Shown: one piece after another, positions 42,765 to 51,859 of the stretch
How positions within the stretch are numbered: the first letter of the stretch is position 1
Layout: each line of letters begins with the position of its first letter
Source of the DNA: Gorillibacterium timonense
GTDB taxonomy: Bacteria; Bacillota; Bacilli; Paenibacillales; NBRC-103111
Assembly: GCF_001457415.1 (NCBI RefSeq)
Contig: NZ_LN881724.1
Location: 1,488,001-1,552,000 of the forward strand
Length of the DNA stretch: 64,000 bases
Direction of reading: 5' to 3'
The notes under the pieces: model-generated
What the model saw: only the letters and a program-made list of their open reading frames with translations
Told to the model about the DNA's origin: nothing
Databases searched by the model: none
Position numbers and translations under genes: made by a program

Positions 42765-43451
42765 ATGGATACCTTGGAGATCACGGAACAAGCCGTTCGG
42801 TCTATGAATACGAAAATGATCAATGATTGGAAAAATTGGCTCCTCGTCTACAAATTCGCCCTGGACGAAGTCAACACGAAGCTCGAAATCTTGAATGAAG
42901 AATTCCAGTTCATCCACAATTACAATCCGATTGAGCACATGAAGTCCCGCTTGAAATCCCCAGAGAGCATCATCTCCAAGCTGAGGCGCAAGCAGCTGGA
43001 TGTGACGATGGAGAACGCTCGCGAGCATATCCGCGACATTGCAGGAATTCGTATCATTTGCTCGTTTACGACGGACATTTATAAGATCATCGACCTGCTG
43101 TCCCGCCAAAGCGACGTTCAGGTGCTGAAGGTGAAGGATTACATCCAAAATCCGAAGCCGAACGGGTACCGCAGCGCCCATATGATCATCCTGATCCCTG
43201 TTTTCCTGACGGACCGAGTGGAGCAGGTTCCGGTTGAGATTCAGATTCGAACGGTCGCCATGGACTTCTGGGCGAGCCTGGAGCACAAAATCTACTACAA
43301 ATTTGAAAGCGAGGTTCCCCAATCCATCACCGATCAGCTGAAGGATTCGGCGGAGCTCATCGATCTGCTCGACAAGCGGATGCTAGCCATTAATGAAGAG
43401 GTATCGGAATACAAGCAGGAAGAGAAGGAGCCTTCTCCGTTCCGGTTTTAA
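42765..43451 (+). CDS. Small alarmone synthetase, YwaC/RelP-like
   Basis: A 228-residue single-domain (p)ppGpp synthetase. Family motifs: SRLKSPESIISKLRRK, IRDIAGIRIICSFTTDIYKI, NPKPNGYRSAHM, VPVEIQIRTVAMDFWASLEHKIYYK. The last segment reads like YwaC/RelP rather than YjbM/RelQ. No HD hydrolase domain is fused, so it makes but does not degrade alarmone. GTG 42762 and ATG 42765 are adjacent; CGGGAGA is upstream. It lies between sigF/Spo0E-like and spoVAA with 310 bases of AT-rich sequence before it. Confidence 0.88.
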   Translation: MDTLEITEQAVRSMNTKMINDWKNWLLVYKFALDEVNTKLEILNEEFQFIHNYNPIEHMKSRLKSPESIISKLRRKQLDVTMENAREHIRDIAGIRIICSFTTDIYKIIDLLSRQSDVQVLKVKDYIQNPKPNGYRSAHMIILIPVFLTDRVEQVPVEIQIRTVAMDFWASLEHKIYYKFESEVPQSITDQLKDSAELIDLLDKRMLAINEEVSEYKQEEKEPSPFRF

Positions 43452-43480
43452 CCGACAGGCCAAAACCTGACGCAGAAAGA

Positions 43481-43508
43481 GTACACATCCGCAGATTTTG
43501 GCATACTT
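43481..43508 (+). promoter_or_regulatory. Candidate sigma-G/F promoter of spoVAA
   Basis: GTACA (43481-43485) and GGCATACTT (43500-43508) resemble the forespore pattern (G-ATA, then CATACTA) with 16 bases between. Expected because spoVA operons are sigma-G dependent. Confidence 0.4.
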
Positions 43509-43586
43509 CCCATTAGAGCGTGTTGTCTGATCGTCTGATCCCCGGTTTGATAGCGCGCTCGAGGATGATCGGGGAGGCGATGCCCA

Positions 43587-44243
43587 TTGACGGTAGATCG
43601 GTATGAACATCAGGTGCTCTATCTCCGTTTCCGCAAACGGGTGTGTCTGGAAAAGGGCGAGGCGCTGACGCTCGGCAAAGCCGCCCGGTTGATCGCCGAC
43701 CCCGACCGCGAGCCAGAGCTGAAGAGGATGGTGCTCACCCGCCCGGAGCATCGGGATGGCAACATGGTCCTCGTGGATGTCTTGCATATCGTGGAGCTTG
43801 TCCGTGAGCGCTATCCCGACATGCGCATCGAGCATTTCGGCGAGCCCTTCGTTCTGGTCGAGGTCAAATCCCGACAGGAGCGGATTCCCGGTTGGTTGCT
43901 CGTCACCGTAGTCTGGCTCTTGCTGTTCATCGGCTCGGGTCTTACCATCATGAACTTTCATGCCGATGTGAGCATGCAGGCGGCTCACCGGAGAATGTAC
44001 CAGCTCATAACGGGGAAATCGGAGCTTAGGCCCTACGCGCTGCAAATTCCGTATTCGCTTGGAATCGGGATCGGGATGGCGCTGTTCTTCAACCGATTTT
44101 TCAAGAAAACGTTCAATGAGGAACCAAGCCCCCTGGAAGTAGAAATGTTCCTCTATCAGGAGAACATGAACCAGTATATCGTCACGGAGGAATACGGCAA
44201 GCTGGCGGCAAAAGAAGGGGATCGCCATGGCGATTGTCCGTGA
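43587..44243 (+). CDS. spoVAA: Stage V sporulation protein AA
   Basis: A 218-residue protein of the SpoVA channel that moves Ca-dipicolinate into the forespore and out at germination. A soluble N-terminal domain (about 1-100) is followed by helices at about 104-125 and 150-168. TTG 43587 is nine bases after GGGGAGG. It overlaps spoVAB by 17 bases. Confidence 0.87.
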   Translation: MTVDRYEHQVLYLRFRKRVCLEKGEALTLGKAARLIADPDREPELKRMVLTRPEHRDGNMVLVDVLHIVELVRERYPDMRIEHFGEPFVLVEVKSRQERIPGWLLVTVVWLLLFIGSGLTIMNFHADVSMQAAHRRMYQLITGKSELRPYALQIPYSLGIGIGMALFFNRFFKKTFNEEPSPLEVEMFLYQENMNQYIVTEEYGKLAAKEGDRHGDCP

Positions 44244-44643
44244 GCTTGGGGCCGCGTTCGTCGGGCTGGCCTGGGGGCTTGCCGTCGGCAGCGGCTTTGT
44301 GGCGTTCATCGCCGTGCTGGACATTCTTCCCCGCCTCGCGCAGGTCACCCGTACGTATGCAACCATTCGCCTGTACGAACGGGCCTTGATCGCGGGCTCC
44401 GTATATTGGACGCTAGCGGATTTATACAGCTGGATGTTCCCGTTGCACCAGGCGGCTGTTACGATAACGGGGCTTCTCTCTGGCATGTTCGTCGGATTGC
44501 TTGCGGGAGGACTCACGGAAGTCGTCAACGTTTTACCTATTTTAGCGAAACGCCTCGGGCTTGCCTCTCATATCGGGCTGCTCTTGTTCGCGATGATTCT
44601 CGGCAAGGTCATTGGATCGCTTTTCGAATGGTTGTTCTATTGA
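44227..44643 (+). CDS. spoVAB: Stage V sporulation protein AB
   Basis: A 138-residue membrane protein with four hydrophobic helices; the first begins at the N-terminus (GAAFVGLAWGLAVGSGFVAF). FVGLLAGGLTEVVNVLPILAKR is characteristic. In Bacillus the operon continues with spoVAC to AF, but here lysA follows at once. Confidence 0.87.
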   Translation: MAIVRELGAAFVGLAWGLAVGSGFVAFIAVLDILPRLAQVTRTYATIRLYERALIAGSVYWTLADLYSWMFPLHQAAVTITGLLSGMFVGLLAGGLTEVVNVLPILAKRLGLASHIGLLLFAMILGKVIGSLFEWLFY

Positions 44644-44687
44644 GGCTAATTCCCTTATTTTTGGGCCGGAAACGCCTTGCATAATGA

Positions 44688-44716
44688 TTGTCAACCCCCC
44701 AGCCATGTGATAAGTT
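44688..44716 (+). promoter_or_regulatory. Candidate promoter of lysA
   Basis: TTGTCA (44688-44693) and TAAGTT (44711-44716) spaced 17 bases; the -10 is weak. Confidence 0.4.
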
Positions 44717-44750
44717 TAGAGTAAACTTTTTTAGGGGGAGCGCACGCGTT

Positions 44751-46091
44751 ATGTTTTTGCATGGAACCAGTACGATTAATGGACGGGGGCATCTGGAGAT
44801 TGGCGGATGCGACGCGACCGTCCTCGCCGAGTCGTTCGGAACCCCCCTGTATGTGATGGATGAAGAATTGATCCGCAGGCGCTGCCGGGAGTTCACCCAA
44901 GCATTCAAGGAGTCCGGACTTGATTACCAGGTGGCTTTTGCCAGTAAAGCGTTTTGCGTTATGGCCATGTGCCGGCTTATCGAGGAGGAAGGACTCACGC
45001 TTGACGTGGTGTCGGATGGTGAGCTGTACACAGCGCTGCAGGCGGGCTTTCCGCCAGAACGCATTCACTTCCACGGTAACAACAAGACTCCGGACGAGAT
45101 CGCATTCGGGGTGGATGCGGGAATCGGCGTCTTTGTGGTGGACAACTTTCACGAGCTCGCTCTCTTAAACGCGATCGCAGGCTCCAAGAAAAAGACGGTG
45201 AAGATCTTGCTGCGCGTATCTCCGGGTGTGGAGGCGCACACGCATGATTATATGCTGACCGGCAACGAGGATTCGAAATTCGGCTTTGATCTAGGCAGTG
45301 GAGGGGCGATGGAAGCGGCGAAGCAGGCGCTTGAACAGCCTCATCTGAAGCTGCTTGGCATTCATTCGCACATCGGCTCGCAGATCTTCGAGGTGGACGG
45401 CTTCCGCATGGCGGTCGATAAGCTGATGCAGTTCTGCCTCGCGGTCCGTACCGAGACGGGGGCGGAATTCCGCGTGCTCAATCTGGGCGGGGGCTTTGGC
45501 GTCCGCTATGTAGAGGGCGACAAGCCGCTTGAAATCGCGGATTATGTCAAAGCGATTACGGCCAATATCTATTCGACGTTTACGGACAACGGCTATCCGG
45601 TGCCGTCCATCTGGGTCGAGCCGGGACGAACCATCGTCGGGGATGCCGGGACGACGCTCTATACGATCGGGTCCATGAAGGAGCTTCCGGGTATTCGCAA
45701 GTATGTGTCCGTTGACGGCGGTATGACCGATAACCCTCGTCCCGCCCTCTATCAAGCCAAATATGAGGCGATGCTGGCGAACCGAGGCCACGATGCGAAC
45801 GAAGAGACGGTCTCCATCGCGGGCAAATGCTGCGAGAGCGGCGATATGCTGATCTGGGATTTGGAGCTTCCGAAGGCCGAAGCTGGAGACATCCTCGCCG
45901 TGTCGTGCACCGGCGCGTACAATTACTCCATGGCGAGCAATTACAACCGCATCCGCAAGCCGGCCGTCGTCTTCGTGAAGGACGGAGAAGCGGAAGTGGT
46001 GGTTCGGAGGGAGACGCATGCCGATCTGATCGCTGGCGACGTTATCCCAGCCCGCATGCACAAGGCGCCTTCGGAGGCGGGCATTCGCTAA
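44751..46091 (+). CDS. lysA: Diaminopimelate decarboxylase
   Basis: A 446-residue PLP enzyme that converts meso-diaminopimelate to lysine. Lys66 in VAFASKAF is the Schiff-base lysine; glycine-rich GGGFGVRY binds phosphate; HSHIGSQIF and the C-terminal CCESGDM (active-site Cys) and [12 protein letters not shown] complete the site. ATG 44751 is about ten bases after AGGGGGAG; 63 upstream bases of open frame lack support. Its place after the spoVA genes is the same as in Bacillus. Confidence 0.93.
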   Translation: MFLHGTSTINGRGHLEIGGCDATVLAESFGTPLYVMDEELIRRRCREFTQAFKESGLDYQVAFASKAFCVMAMCRLIEEEGLTLDVVSDGELYTALQAGFPPERIHFHGNNKTPDEIAFGVDAGIGVFVVDNFHELALLNAIAGSKKKTVKILLRVSPGVEAHTHDYMLTGNEDSKFGFDLGSGGAMEAAKQALEQPHLKLLGIHSHIGSQIFEVDGFRMAVDKLMQFCLAVRTETGAEFRVLNLGGGFGVRYVEGDKPLEIADYVKAITANIYSTFTDNGYPVPSIWVEPGRTIVGDAGTTLYTIGSMKELPGIRKYVSVDGGMTDNPRPALYQAKYEAMLANRGHDANEETVSIAGKCCESGDMLIWDLELPKAEAGDILAVSCTGAYNYSMASNYNRIRKPAVVFVKDGEAEVVVRRETHADLIAGDVIPARMHKAPSEAGIR

Positions 46092-46103
46092 GAAATCGGC
46101 GAT

Positions 46104-46132
46104 TTGTATTTTTGCGCTTTTCCCCGTACAAT
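46104..46132 (+). promoter_or_regulatory. Candidate promoter of ppiB
   Basis: TTGTAT (46104-46109), 17 bases, TACAAT (46127-46132). Confidence 0.5.
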
Positions 46133-46171
46133 GGTAACCGAGTTCGTCAACTTGAAGGAGATGATTTCCAC

Positions 46172-46603
46172 ATGGCTAAACAAGCGAATATTACGATGGA
46201 AAATGGGGAGCAAGTCGTGATCGATCTGTTCGAGCAGGACGCTCCCAATACGGTCGCTAACTTTGAGAAGCTGGCTAACAGCGGCTTTTACAACGGTCTC
46301 GTTTTTCACCGGGTCATCCCGGGGTTTGTCGCTCAAGGCGGCTGTCCCCAAGGAACCGGCACCGGCGGTCCCGGCTACACGATCAACTGCGAGATCAACC
46401 CGAACAAGCATGAGCGCGGCACTCTCGCCATGGCCCATGCCGGACGCAACACCGGCGGAAGCCAATTCTACATCTGCTATGCGCCGCAGCCTCACCTGGA
46501 CGGACAACACACGGTGTTCGGCAAAGTGGTGAGCGGCATGGACGCAGTGGACAAGTTCCACGGCCGCGACAAGATGGCCAAGGTTGAAGTAGTCGAAGCC
46601 TGA
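46172..46603 (+). CDS. ppiB: Peptidyl-prolyl cis-trans isomerase, cyclophilin type
   Basis: A 143-residue cytoplasmic foldase. Cyclophilin motifs are complete: [13 protein letters not shown] with the catalytic Arg, [20 protein letters not shown], and [22 protein letters not shown] follows GAAGGAGATGA by eight bases. A longer overlapping frame inside lysA exists but is an artefact of its open reading. A terminator follows. Confidence 0.93.
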   Translation: MAKQANITMENGEQVVIDLFEQDAPNTVANFEKLANSGFYNGLVFHRVIPGFVAQGGCPQGTGTGGPGYTINCEINPNKHERGTLAMAHAGRNTGGSQFYICYAPQPHLDGQHTVFGKVVSGMDAVDKFHGRDKMAKVEVVEA

Positions 46604-46618
46604 TTTTGAAAGGAACCG

Positions 46619-46658
46619 GAGTCCCGGGTGCGGTTCGTTCTGCACCGGGACTCTTTTC
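46619..46658 (+). terminator. Terminator after ppiB
   Basis: GAGTCCCGGGTGC (46619-46631) pairs with GCACCGGGACTC (46642-46653), then TTTT. Confidence 0.78.
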
Positions 46659-46823
46659 GTTTCGAGCACAAATCAGCTTCCAAGCAACTTTTCGATTCGG
46701 GAAACCGTCTGTTCTTTCGTGAACCGATCTTATTTTTCACATACGGCCCATACAGTAAAGATAAGCGGCCGTGTCCACCGGAAGGGACAAGCGTGGGTAC
46801 CGGGTTGAGAGAAGGGGGAAATC

Positions 46824-47780
46824 ATGAAAAAACCAATGAAACGAATCATTTTATTCGTAGGCTTGCTTCTTATTGTCTTTCTTGCGGTCTATGCTTACCG
46901 CATCTATGATTCTCTGAACGGTCTAAGCAAAGGCAAAACCGTCGCAGTGGAAGGGATAACCGATTGGAACGGAAAGGATCGCGTGAATGTCCTGCTTCTT
47001 GGCGGAGACTCCCGCGACAGCGGGAAGGATCAAAATCCGCGCTCGGATACGATCATGATCGCGTCGGTTGACCCGGCAGAGAAGAGCATCGTTCTCTTTT
47101 CCGTCTTGCGCGATACGTATGTGAGCATCCCCGATCACGGGAAGGGCAAGATCAATGCGGCTCTTGCGCTCGGCGGTCCGTCACTTGCGATCCAAACCGT
47201 CAGCAATTTGCTCGATATTCCGATTCATTACTATGTGTACACGGACTTCCAGGGTTTCATGTCGCTTATTGACGCCATTGGAGGCATTGAGATCGACGTA
47301 GAAAAAAACATGGATTACGAGGATGCGGCCGACGGCCACAAATTCGATATCCATTTGAAAAAAGGCTTGCAGGATATGGATGGGAAGACCGCCTTGCAAT
47401 ACGTGCGGTTCCGTCATGACGCGACATCCGACTTTACCCGTACGGAACGGCAGCGCAAGCTGATCGCCGCCGTCACCGAAAAGCTGCAAAACGCCTCTTC
47501 GCTGGTGAAGCTGCCCGGAATCATCAAATCGGTTAGCCCCTATGTCGATACGAACATGAAGCCGACCGACATGCTGAAGCTAGGCCGGCTTGGCTTATCT
47601 GCCAAGGGCAACGGGATCGACAGTGTTCAACTGCCTCCCACCAATCTGATCCAAAACATTCGCACCAAAAGCGGGGCCGCTCTCAGTGCCGATCCTGCTG
47701 CTCTCCAGGGGTTCGTTTCATCTACTCTGGAACAGGCGAATGAGCAGGCTTCCGGCAAGGGAGAGAAAGACGGGAAGTAG
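46824..47780 (+). CDS. LCP family cell-wall glycopolymer ligase
   Basis: A 318-residue LytR-CpsA-Psr protein, membrane-anchored by an N-terminal helix (about 7-26) with the domain outside. LCP enzymes attach teichoic acid or capsule to peptidoglycan. Seen: NVLLLGGDSRD, RSDTIMIASVDP, LRDTYVSIPDHGKGKINAALALGG, QYVRFRHDATSDFTRTERQRKLI, which carry the pyrophosphate-binding arginines and aspartates. GAAGGGGGAAATC precedes the ATG. It stands alone between two terminator-like elements. Confidence 0.88.
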   Translation: MKKPMKRIILFVGLLLIVFLAVYAYRIYDSLNGLSKGKTVAVEGITDWNGKDRVNVLLLGGDSRDSGKDQNPRSDTIMIASVDPAEKSIVLFSVLRDTYVSIPDHGKGKINAALALGGPSLAIQTVSNLLDIPIHYYVYTDFQGFMSLIDAIGGIEIDVEKNMDYEDAADGHKFDIHLKKGLQDMDGKTALQYVRFRHDATSDFTRTERQRKLIAAVTEKLQNASSLVKLPGIIKSVSPYVDTNMKPTDMLKLGRLGLSAKGNGIDSVQLPPTNLIQNIRTKSGAALSADPAALQGFVSSTLEQANEQASGKGEKDGK

Positions 47781-47836
47781 TCGTAGGAAACGGAATTCGC
47801 TTGGAGGGTAAGTTAACACCCCATGAGATAAACTCG

Positions 47837-47885
47837 ACATGACAGCTCCAGGAATCGGGGGCTGTCATTCGCGCCTGTCTTGCTT
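47837..47885 (+). terminator. Weak terminator candidate after the LCP gene
   Basis: ATGACAGC (47838-47845) pairs with GCTGTCAT near 47862-47869, but the T-rich stretch starts only after a dozen bases. Confidence 0.35.
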
Positions 47886-47909
47886 TTATACCGAATGCAG
47901 TGGTAGAAT
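47880..47909 (+). promoter_or_regulatory. Promoter of the rib operon
   Basis: TTGCTT (47880-47885), 18 bases, TAGAAT (47904-47909), just ahead of the FMN riboswitch. Confidence 0.55.
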
Positions 47910-47943
47910 CTCCGTAGTACGGTAAAACGTACGAGATGAATTT

Positions 47944-48113
47944 CCTTCGGGGCAGGGTGCAATTCCCTACCGGCGGTGACCGCAGACTGGATTTACTCCA
48001 CATGCGGAAGTCCGTGACCCGTGTGGATGAACAGCCTTCGAGCTGCTGCATCTACGCGGCTGATCCGGTGCAAGTCCGGGACCGACAGTTACAGTCTGGA
48101 TGGGAGAAGGAAA
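47944..48113 (+). promoter_or_regulatory. FMN riboswitch (RFN element)
   Basis: The RFN core is nearly at consensus: CTTCGGGGCAGGGTG, AATTCCCTACCGGCGGT, AAGTCCGTGACCC, CCGGTGCAAGTCCGGGACCGACAG and CAGTCTGGATGGGAGAAGG. FMN binding ends transcription early. A variable arm (about 48014-48060) is longer than minimal. The aptamer is followed by a GC-rich terminator (48213-48241). Confidence 0.97.
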
Positions 48114-48212
48114 TACGGAGATTCAACCGCGTGCCATTGTTGTACTTTTTTTCACATTCCCTTTGCGGGATAAATGGCTGCTGTTGATCCGTTCGTGTTT
48201 CAGAACCCCTAC

Positions 48213-48241
48213 GCCCCCGAAAAACAAACGGGGGCTTTTTT
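48213..48241 (+). terminator. Regulated terminator of the FMN riboswitch
   Basis: GCCCCCG (48213-48219) pairs with CGGGGGC (48229-48235), followed by TTTTTT. It lies between the aptamer and ribD, so premature termination at high FMN is the likely mode. Confidence 0.85.
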
Positions 48242-48279
48242 GTGTACAGCTTCCGATTCTGGGAAGGGAGCGACGAGAT

Positions 48280-49389
48280 GTGGATGTGCTGAACGACGAC
48301 TATTACATGGGGTTGGCGCTCGATCTCGCGCGCGGCACGTCCGGTCAGACCGGGATAAATCCGGCTGTCGGCTGTGTGATCGTCAAGGAAGGCCGGATCA
48401 TCGGCCTTGGGGCGCATTTGCGCCGAGGAACGGCTCATGCGGAGGTTCATGCACTCAACATGGCTGGAGCCGATGCGGAAGGGGCAACCGTCTACGTCAC
48501 CCTGGAACCATGCAGCCACTACGGGAAAACGCCTCCTTGCGCCGAGAAGCTCGTCGCCGAGAAGGTGGCGAGGGTGGTGGTGGCGGCCAGCGACCCCAAC
48601 CCCCGTGTTGCGGGCCGGGGAATTGATCGATTGCGGGAGAACGGGATCGAAGTGGTCACGGGAGTTCGGGAGTCGGAGGCCCGCGACCTGAACGAGGCGT
48701 TCAACAAGTATATCGTCACCGGGATGCCTTTCGTCACCTTGAAGACGGCCAGCACCTTGGATGGCCGCATCGCCAGCCGGACCGGGGACAGCAAGTGGAT
48801 CACGAATCCGCATTCGCGCGAATACGTCCACTTGCTCCGCCACCGCCATCAGGCGGTGATGACCGGCAGCGGTACGGTGCTTGCGGACGATCCTGAGCTG
48901 ACGACTCGTCTCTCCGTACCGGGCCTTCAACCGGTGCGGGTCATCGTCGACTCGGCCTTGCGGCTGCCGCCGGAGGCGCGCCTTCTGGCGGCCGACTCCG
49001 GCGGACCGGTCCTGGTGCTCACGCGGGCAGGAGCCAACCCCGAGCGAGCCAAACGCTTGGAGGCGCTAGGCGCGGAGATTATTCCGATCGAAGGGGCTGG
49101 ACCTCAAGTCGATTTGACCGCCGGTCTTAAGGTGCTCGGCGAACGAGAAATTGGCTCGATTCTCTTGGAGGGGGGAGGGCGCTTGAATGGAGCTATGCTT
49201 GAGCGTCGGCTCATCGACAAGATCGTGCTCTTCTTCGCCCCGAAGATCATCGGCGGCTCCGATGCGCCGGCCAGCTTCGCCTTTGACGGCTTCGAGCGCA
49301 TGGACGAAGCCATCCGGTTAACCCGAACAAGCGTCGAGCTGTTCGGTGAGGACATCTGCCTCACGGGATATCCGGATTTTCGCTTGTAA
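48280..49389 (+). CDS. ribD: Bifunctional riboflavin deaminase/reductase RibD
   Basis: 369 residues, second and third steps of riboflavin synthesis. The N-terminal deaminase has zinc ligands in HAEVHALNMAG and PCSHYGKTPPC; the C-terminal reductase contains TLDGRIASRTGDSKWITN and LLEGGGRLNGAML. GTG 48280 is nine bases after AAGGGAG; a much longer open frame extends upstream through the riboswitch and is not coding. First gene of ribD-ribE-ribBA-ribH. Confidence 0.93.
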   Translation: MDVLNDDYYMGLALDLARGTSGQTGINPAVGCVIVKEGRIIGLGAHLRRGTAHAEVHALNMAGADAEGATVYVTLEPCSHYGKTPPCAEKLVAEKVARVVVAASDPNPRVAGRGIDRLRENGIEVVTGVRESEARDLNEAFNKYIVTGMPFVTLKTASTLDGRIASRTGDSKWITNPHSREYVHLLRHRHQAVMTGSGTVLADDPELTTRLSVPGLQPVRVIVDSALRLPPEARLLAADSGGPVLVLTRAGANPERAKRLEALGAEIIPIEGAGPQVDLTAGLKVLGEREIGSILLEGGGRLNGAMLERRLIDKIVLFFAPKIIGGSDAPASFAFDGFERMDEAIRLTRTSVELFGEDICLTGYPDFRL

Positions 49390-49421
49390 GAAGGTGACGT
49401 TACAGGAAGGAGGCTGGCCCC

Positions 49422-50084
49422 ATGTTTACGGGGATCATTGAAGAAATCGGCACGATGAAGGGGATCAAGCGACAAGGTCAAGCCCTCGTGTTGACCGTTG
49501 GAGCCTCGCGCATTCTAGAGGATGTACATCTGGGAGACAGCATCGCAGTGAACGGCGTCTGCCTCACAGTGATCAGCTTCGATGCCGCGAGCGTCTCGAT
49601 GGATGTGATGCCGGAGACGTACCGCAAGACCAGCCTAAGGCTGCTCCAGCCCGGAAGCCGGGTGAATCTGGAGCGGGCAATGGCGGCTGGCGGCCGTTAC
49701 GGAGGCCATATGGTTCAGGGACATGTGGATACGACTGGGACGATTCGGAACCGCGAACGGGAAGAGAATGCGGTGGTGTATACGATCGAACCGGAGAAGC
49801 CGGAAGTGCTGCGTTATATCATTCCGCAGGGCTCCGTGGCGATTGACGGCATCAGCTTGACGGTCGTCGATACAGCCGACCGAACGTTTACCGTGTCGAT
49901 TATTCCCCATACCTTGCAGGAAACGATATTAGCAGACAAATATGCAGGAGACACGGTGAACCTCGAATGCGACATTCTAGGCAAGTACATTGAACGGCTG
50001 CTGCGTTACCCGGCTGCAGCCGCGAGCAGCCATAAACAAAGCGGGCTCACCGAGCAGTTTCTCGCCGAGAACGGCTTTCTTTGA
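49422..50084 (+). CDS. ribE: Riboflavin synthase alpha chain
   Basis: 220 residues; two repeated barrel lumazine-binding domains, starting MFTGIIEEIG and YIIPQGSVAIDGISLTVVD. The first repeat has GDSIAVNGVCLTV and the second GSVAIDGISLTV. It dismutates two 6,7-dimethyl-8-ribityllumazine to riboflavin. AAGGAGG precedes the ATG. Third-last gene of the operon. Confidence 0.93.
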   Translation: MFTGIIEEIGTMKGIKRQGQALVLTVGASRILEDVHLGDSIAVNGVCLTVISFDAASVSMDVMPETYRKTSLRLLQPGSRVNLERAMAAGGRYGGHMVQGHVDTTGTIRNREREENAVVYTIEPEKPEVLRYIIPQGSVAIDGISLTVVDTADRTFTVSIIPHTLQETILADKYAGDTVNLECDILGKYIERLLRYPAAAASSHKQSGLTEQFLAENGFL

Positions 50085-50116
50085 GAAGCCAATCCGAATG
50101 ACAGGAGGAAATCACG

Positions 50117-51352
50117 ATGGACGATATCCGGTTTGATTCCATCGAGGAAGCGATCTATGACCTCATGCAAGGAAAAGTCATCATCGTTGTGGATGACGAA
50201 GATCGCGAGAACGAAGGGGATTTCATCGCTCTCGCCGAAAAGGCAACCCCGGATGTGATCAATTATATGATTCGCGAAGGGCGCGGGCTCGTCTGCGTCC
50301 CAATCACGGAAGAGCGGGCAGCTGAATTGGAGCTTCGCCCGATGGTCGAGCGAAATACGGACAATCACGGGACAGCCTTTACGGTTTCGGTCGATCACGT
50401 CACGACGACGACGGGAATCTCCGCACACGAACGCTCCGCTACGGTTCAAGCGTTGATCGACGGCAAAGCGAAGCCGGCGGATTTCCGCCGTCCCGGGCAT
50501 ATCTTCCCGCTGATCGCCAAGAAGGGCGGCGTTCTGCGCCGGGCCGGACATACGGAAGCGGCGGTCGATTTGGCCCGGATGTGCGGCGCGTATCCCGCTG
50601 CCGTGATCTGCGAGGTCATCAAGGAAGACGGGACGATGGCAAGGGTTCCCGACCTGATGAAGCTCAAGCAGACGGGGGACCATAAAATCATTACGATTCG
50701 GGATTTGATCCACTACCGTAACGAGAAGGATAAGCTCGTCAATCGGGAAGTCGAAGTCAAGCTGCCGACCGATTATGGAACCTTCCGCGCAATCGCTTAT
50801 TCCAATGATGTGGATGGCAAAGAGCATGTCGCTCTTGTAAAAGGAACCCTCGATCCGGCCGCTCCGGTGCTGGTCCGCGTTCATTCCGAATGCTTGACGG
50901 GTGACGTCTTCCACTCTCACCGGTGCGATTGCGGTCCACAGCTGGAAGCCGCACTCGCTCAAATTGAACAGGAAGGCTCCGGTGTGCTGCTCTATATGCG
51001 CCAGGAGGGGCGAGGAATCGGCCTCATCAACAAATTGCGCGCGTATAAGCTTCAGGAAGAAGGACTTGACACCGTCGACGCGAATATTAAACTAGGCTTT
51101 GCAGCCGATTTACGCGACTACGGCATCGGAGCGCAGATTCTTCGCGATCTCGGCATCCGCCAAATCCGGCTTTTGACCAACAATCCCCGTAAGATCACCG
51201 GTCTGGAAGGCTACGGGCTGCAAGTGACGGAACGGGTTCCCCTACAAATGCAGGAAAACGAAGACAATACCCGCTATCTGCATACGAAGAAGCAGAAGCT
51301 TGGTCATCTCTTGAACTTTGTGGAACAAAATGAAACCCAACCAACCAAATGA
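50117..51352 (+). CDS. ribBA: Bifunctional DHBP synthase/GTP cyclohydrolase II
   Basis: 411 residues. The N-terminal half makes 3,4-dihydroxy-2-butanone 4-phosphate ([35 protein letters not shown]). The C-terminal half opens GTP ([21 protein letters not shown] zinc cysteines, [16 protein letters not shown]). AGGAGG precedes the ATG. Supplies both precursors of the pathway. Confidence 0.95.
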   Translation: MDDIRFDSIEEAIYDLMQGKVIIVVDDEDRENEGDFIALAEKATPDVINYMIREGRGLVCVPITEERAAELELRPMVERNTDNHGTAFTVSVDHVTTTTGISAHERSATVQALIDGKAKPADFRRPGHIFPLIAKKGGVLRRAGHTEAAVDLARMCGAYPAAVICEVIKEDGTMARVPDLMKLKQTGDHKIITIRDLIHYRNEKDKLVNREVEVKLPTDYGTFRAIAYSNDVDGKEHVALVKGTLDPAAPVLVRVHSECLTGDVFHSHRCDCGPQLEAALAQIEQEGSGVLLYMRQEGRGIGLINKLRAYKLQEEGLDTVDANIKLGFAADLRDYGIGAQILRDLGIRQIRLLTNNPRKITGLEGYGLQVTERVPLQMQENEDNTRYLHTKKQKLGHLLNFVEQNETQPTK

Positions 51353-51368
51353 CGAAAGGAAGATTTCA

Positions 51369-51839
51369 ATGACGCGCATTTTTGAAGGCAAGCTCATCTC
51401 CGAGAATAGCAAATACGCCATTGTGGCGGGACGTTTCAATGAATTTATCGTAGGCAAGCTGGTATCCGGAGCACTTGATGCTCTGAATCGCCATGGAGCG
51501 GGAGAAGAAGACGTGGATGTGGCTTGGGTGCCTGGAGCTTTTGAAATCCCCCTCGTCGCCAAAAAGCTGGCGGAAAGCGGCAAATACGATGCGGTCATCA
51601 CGCTGGGCGCCGTGATCCGGGGGTCAACGCCGCACTTCGATTATGTGGCGAGCGAAGTGTCCAAGGGAGTTGCGTCGATCGGACTCTCCACGGGAGTTCC
51701 TACCGTATTTGGCGTCCTGACGACGGATTCCATCGAGCAGGCCATCGAACGCGCCGGTACGAAAGCCGGCAACAAAGGCTGGGAAGCGGCGACGACTGCA
51801 ATTGAAATGGTGAACTTGATCAAACAGATTCAGGCTTAA
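51369..51839 (+). CDS. ribH: 6,7-dimethyl-8-ribityllumazine synthase
   Basis: 156 residues; condenses the RibBA and RibD products and forms a 60-subunit shell around RibE by analogy. Motifs: [50 protein letters not shown] (catalytic His). ATG 51369 follows AAAGGAAGATTTCA; the 5' frame overlapping ribBA is not supported. Last rib gene; scpA begins 20 bases later. Confidence 0.93.
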   Translation: MTRIFEGKLISENSKYAIVAGRFNEFIVGKLVSGALDALNRHGAGEEDVDVAWVPGAFEIPLVAKKLAESGKYDAVITLGAVIRGSTPHFDYVASEVSKGVASIGLSTGVPTVFGVLTTDSIEQAIERAGTKAGNKGWEAATTAIEMVNLIKQIQA

Positions 51840-51859
51840 GGGAGATTACGGAGAACCGC

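Noticed and set aside
48100-48279. A 60-codon N-terminal extension of ribD
   Set aside because: It would translate the end of the FMN riboswitch and its terminator; GTG 48280 has a proper ribosome binding site.
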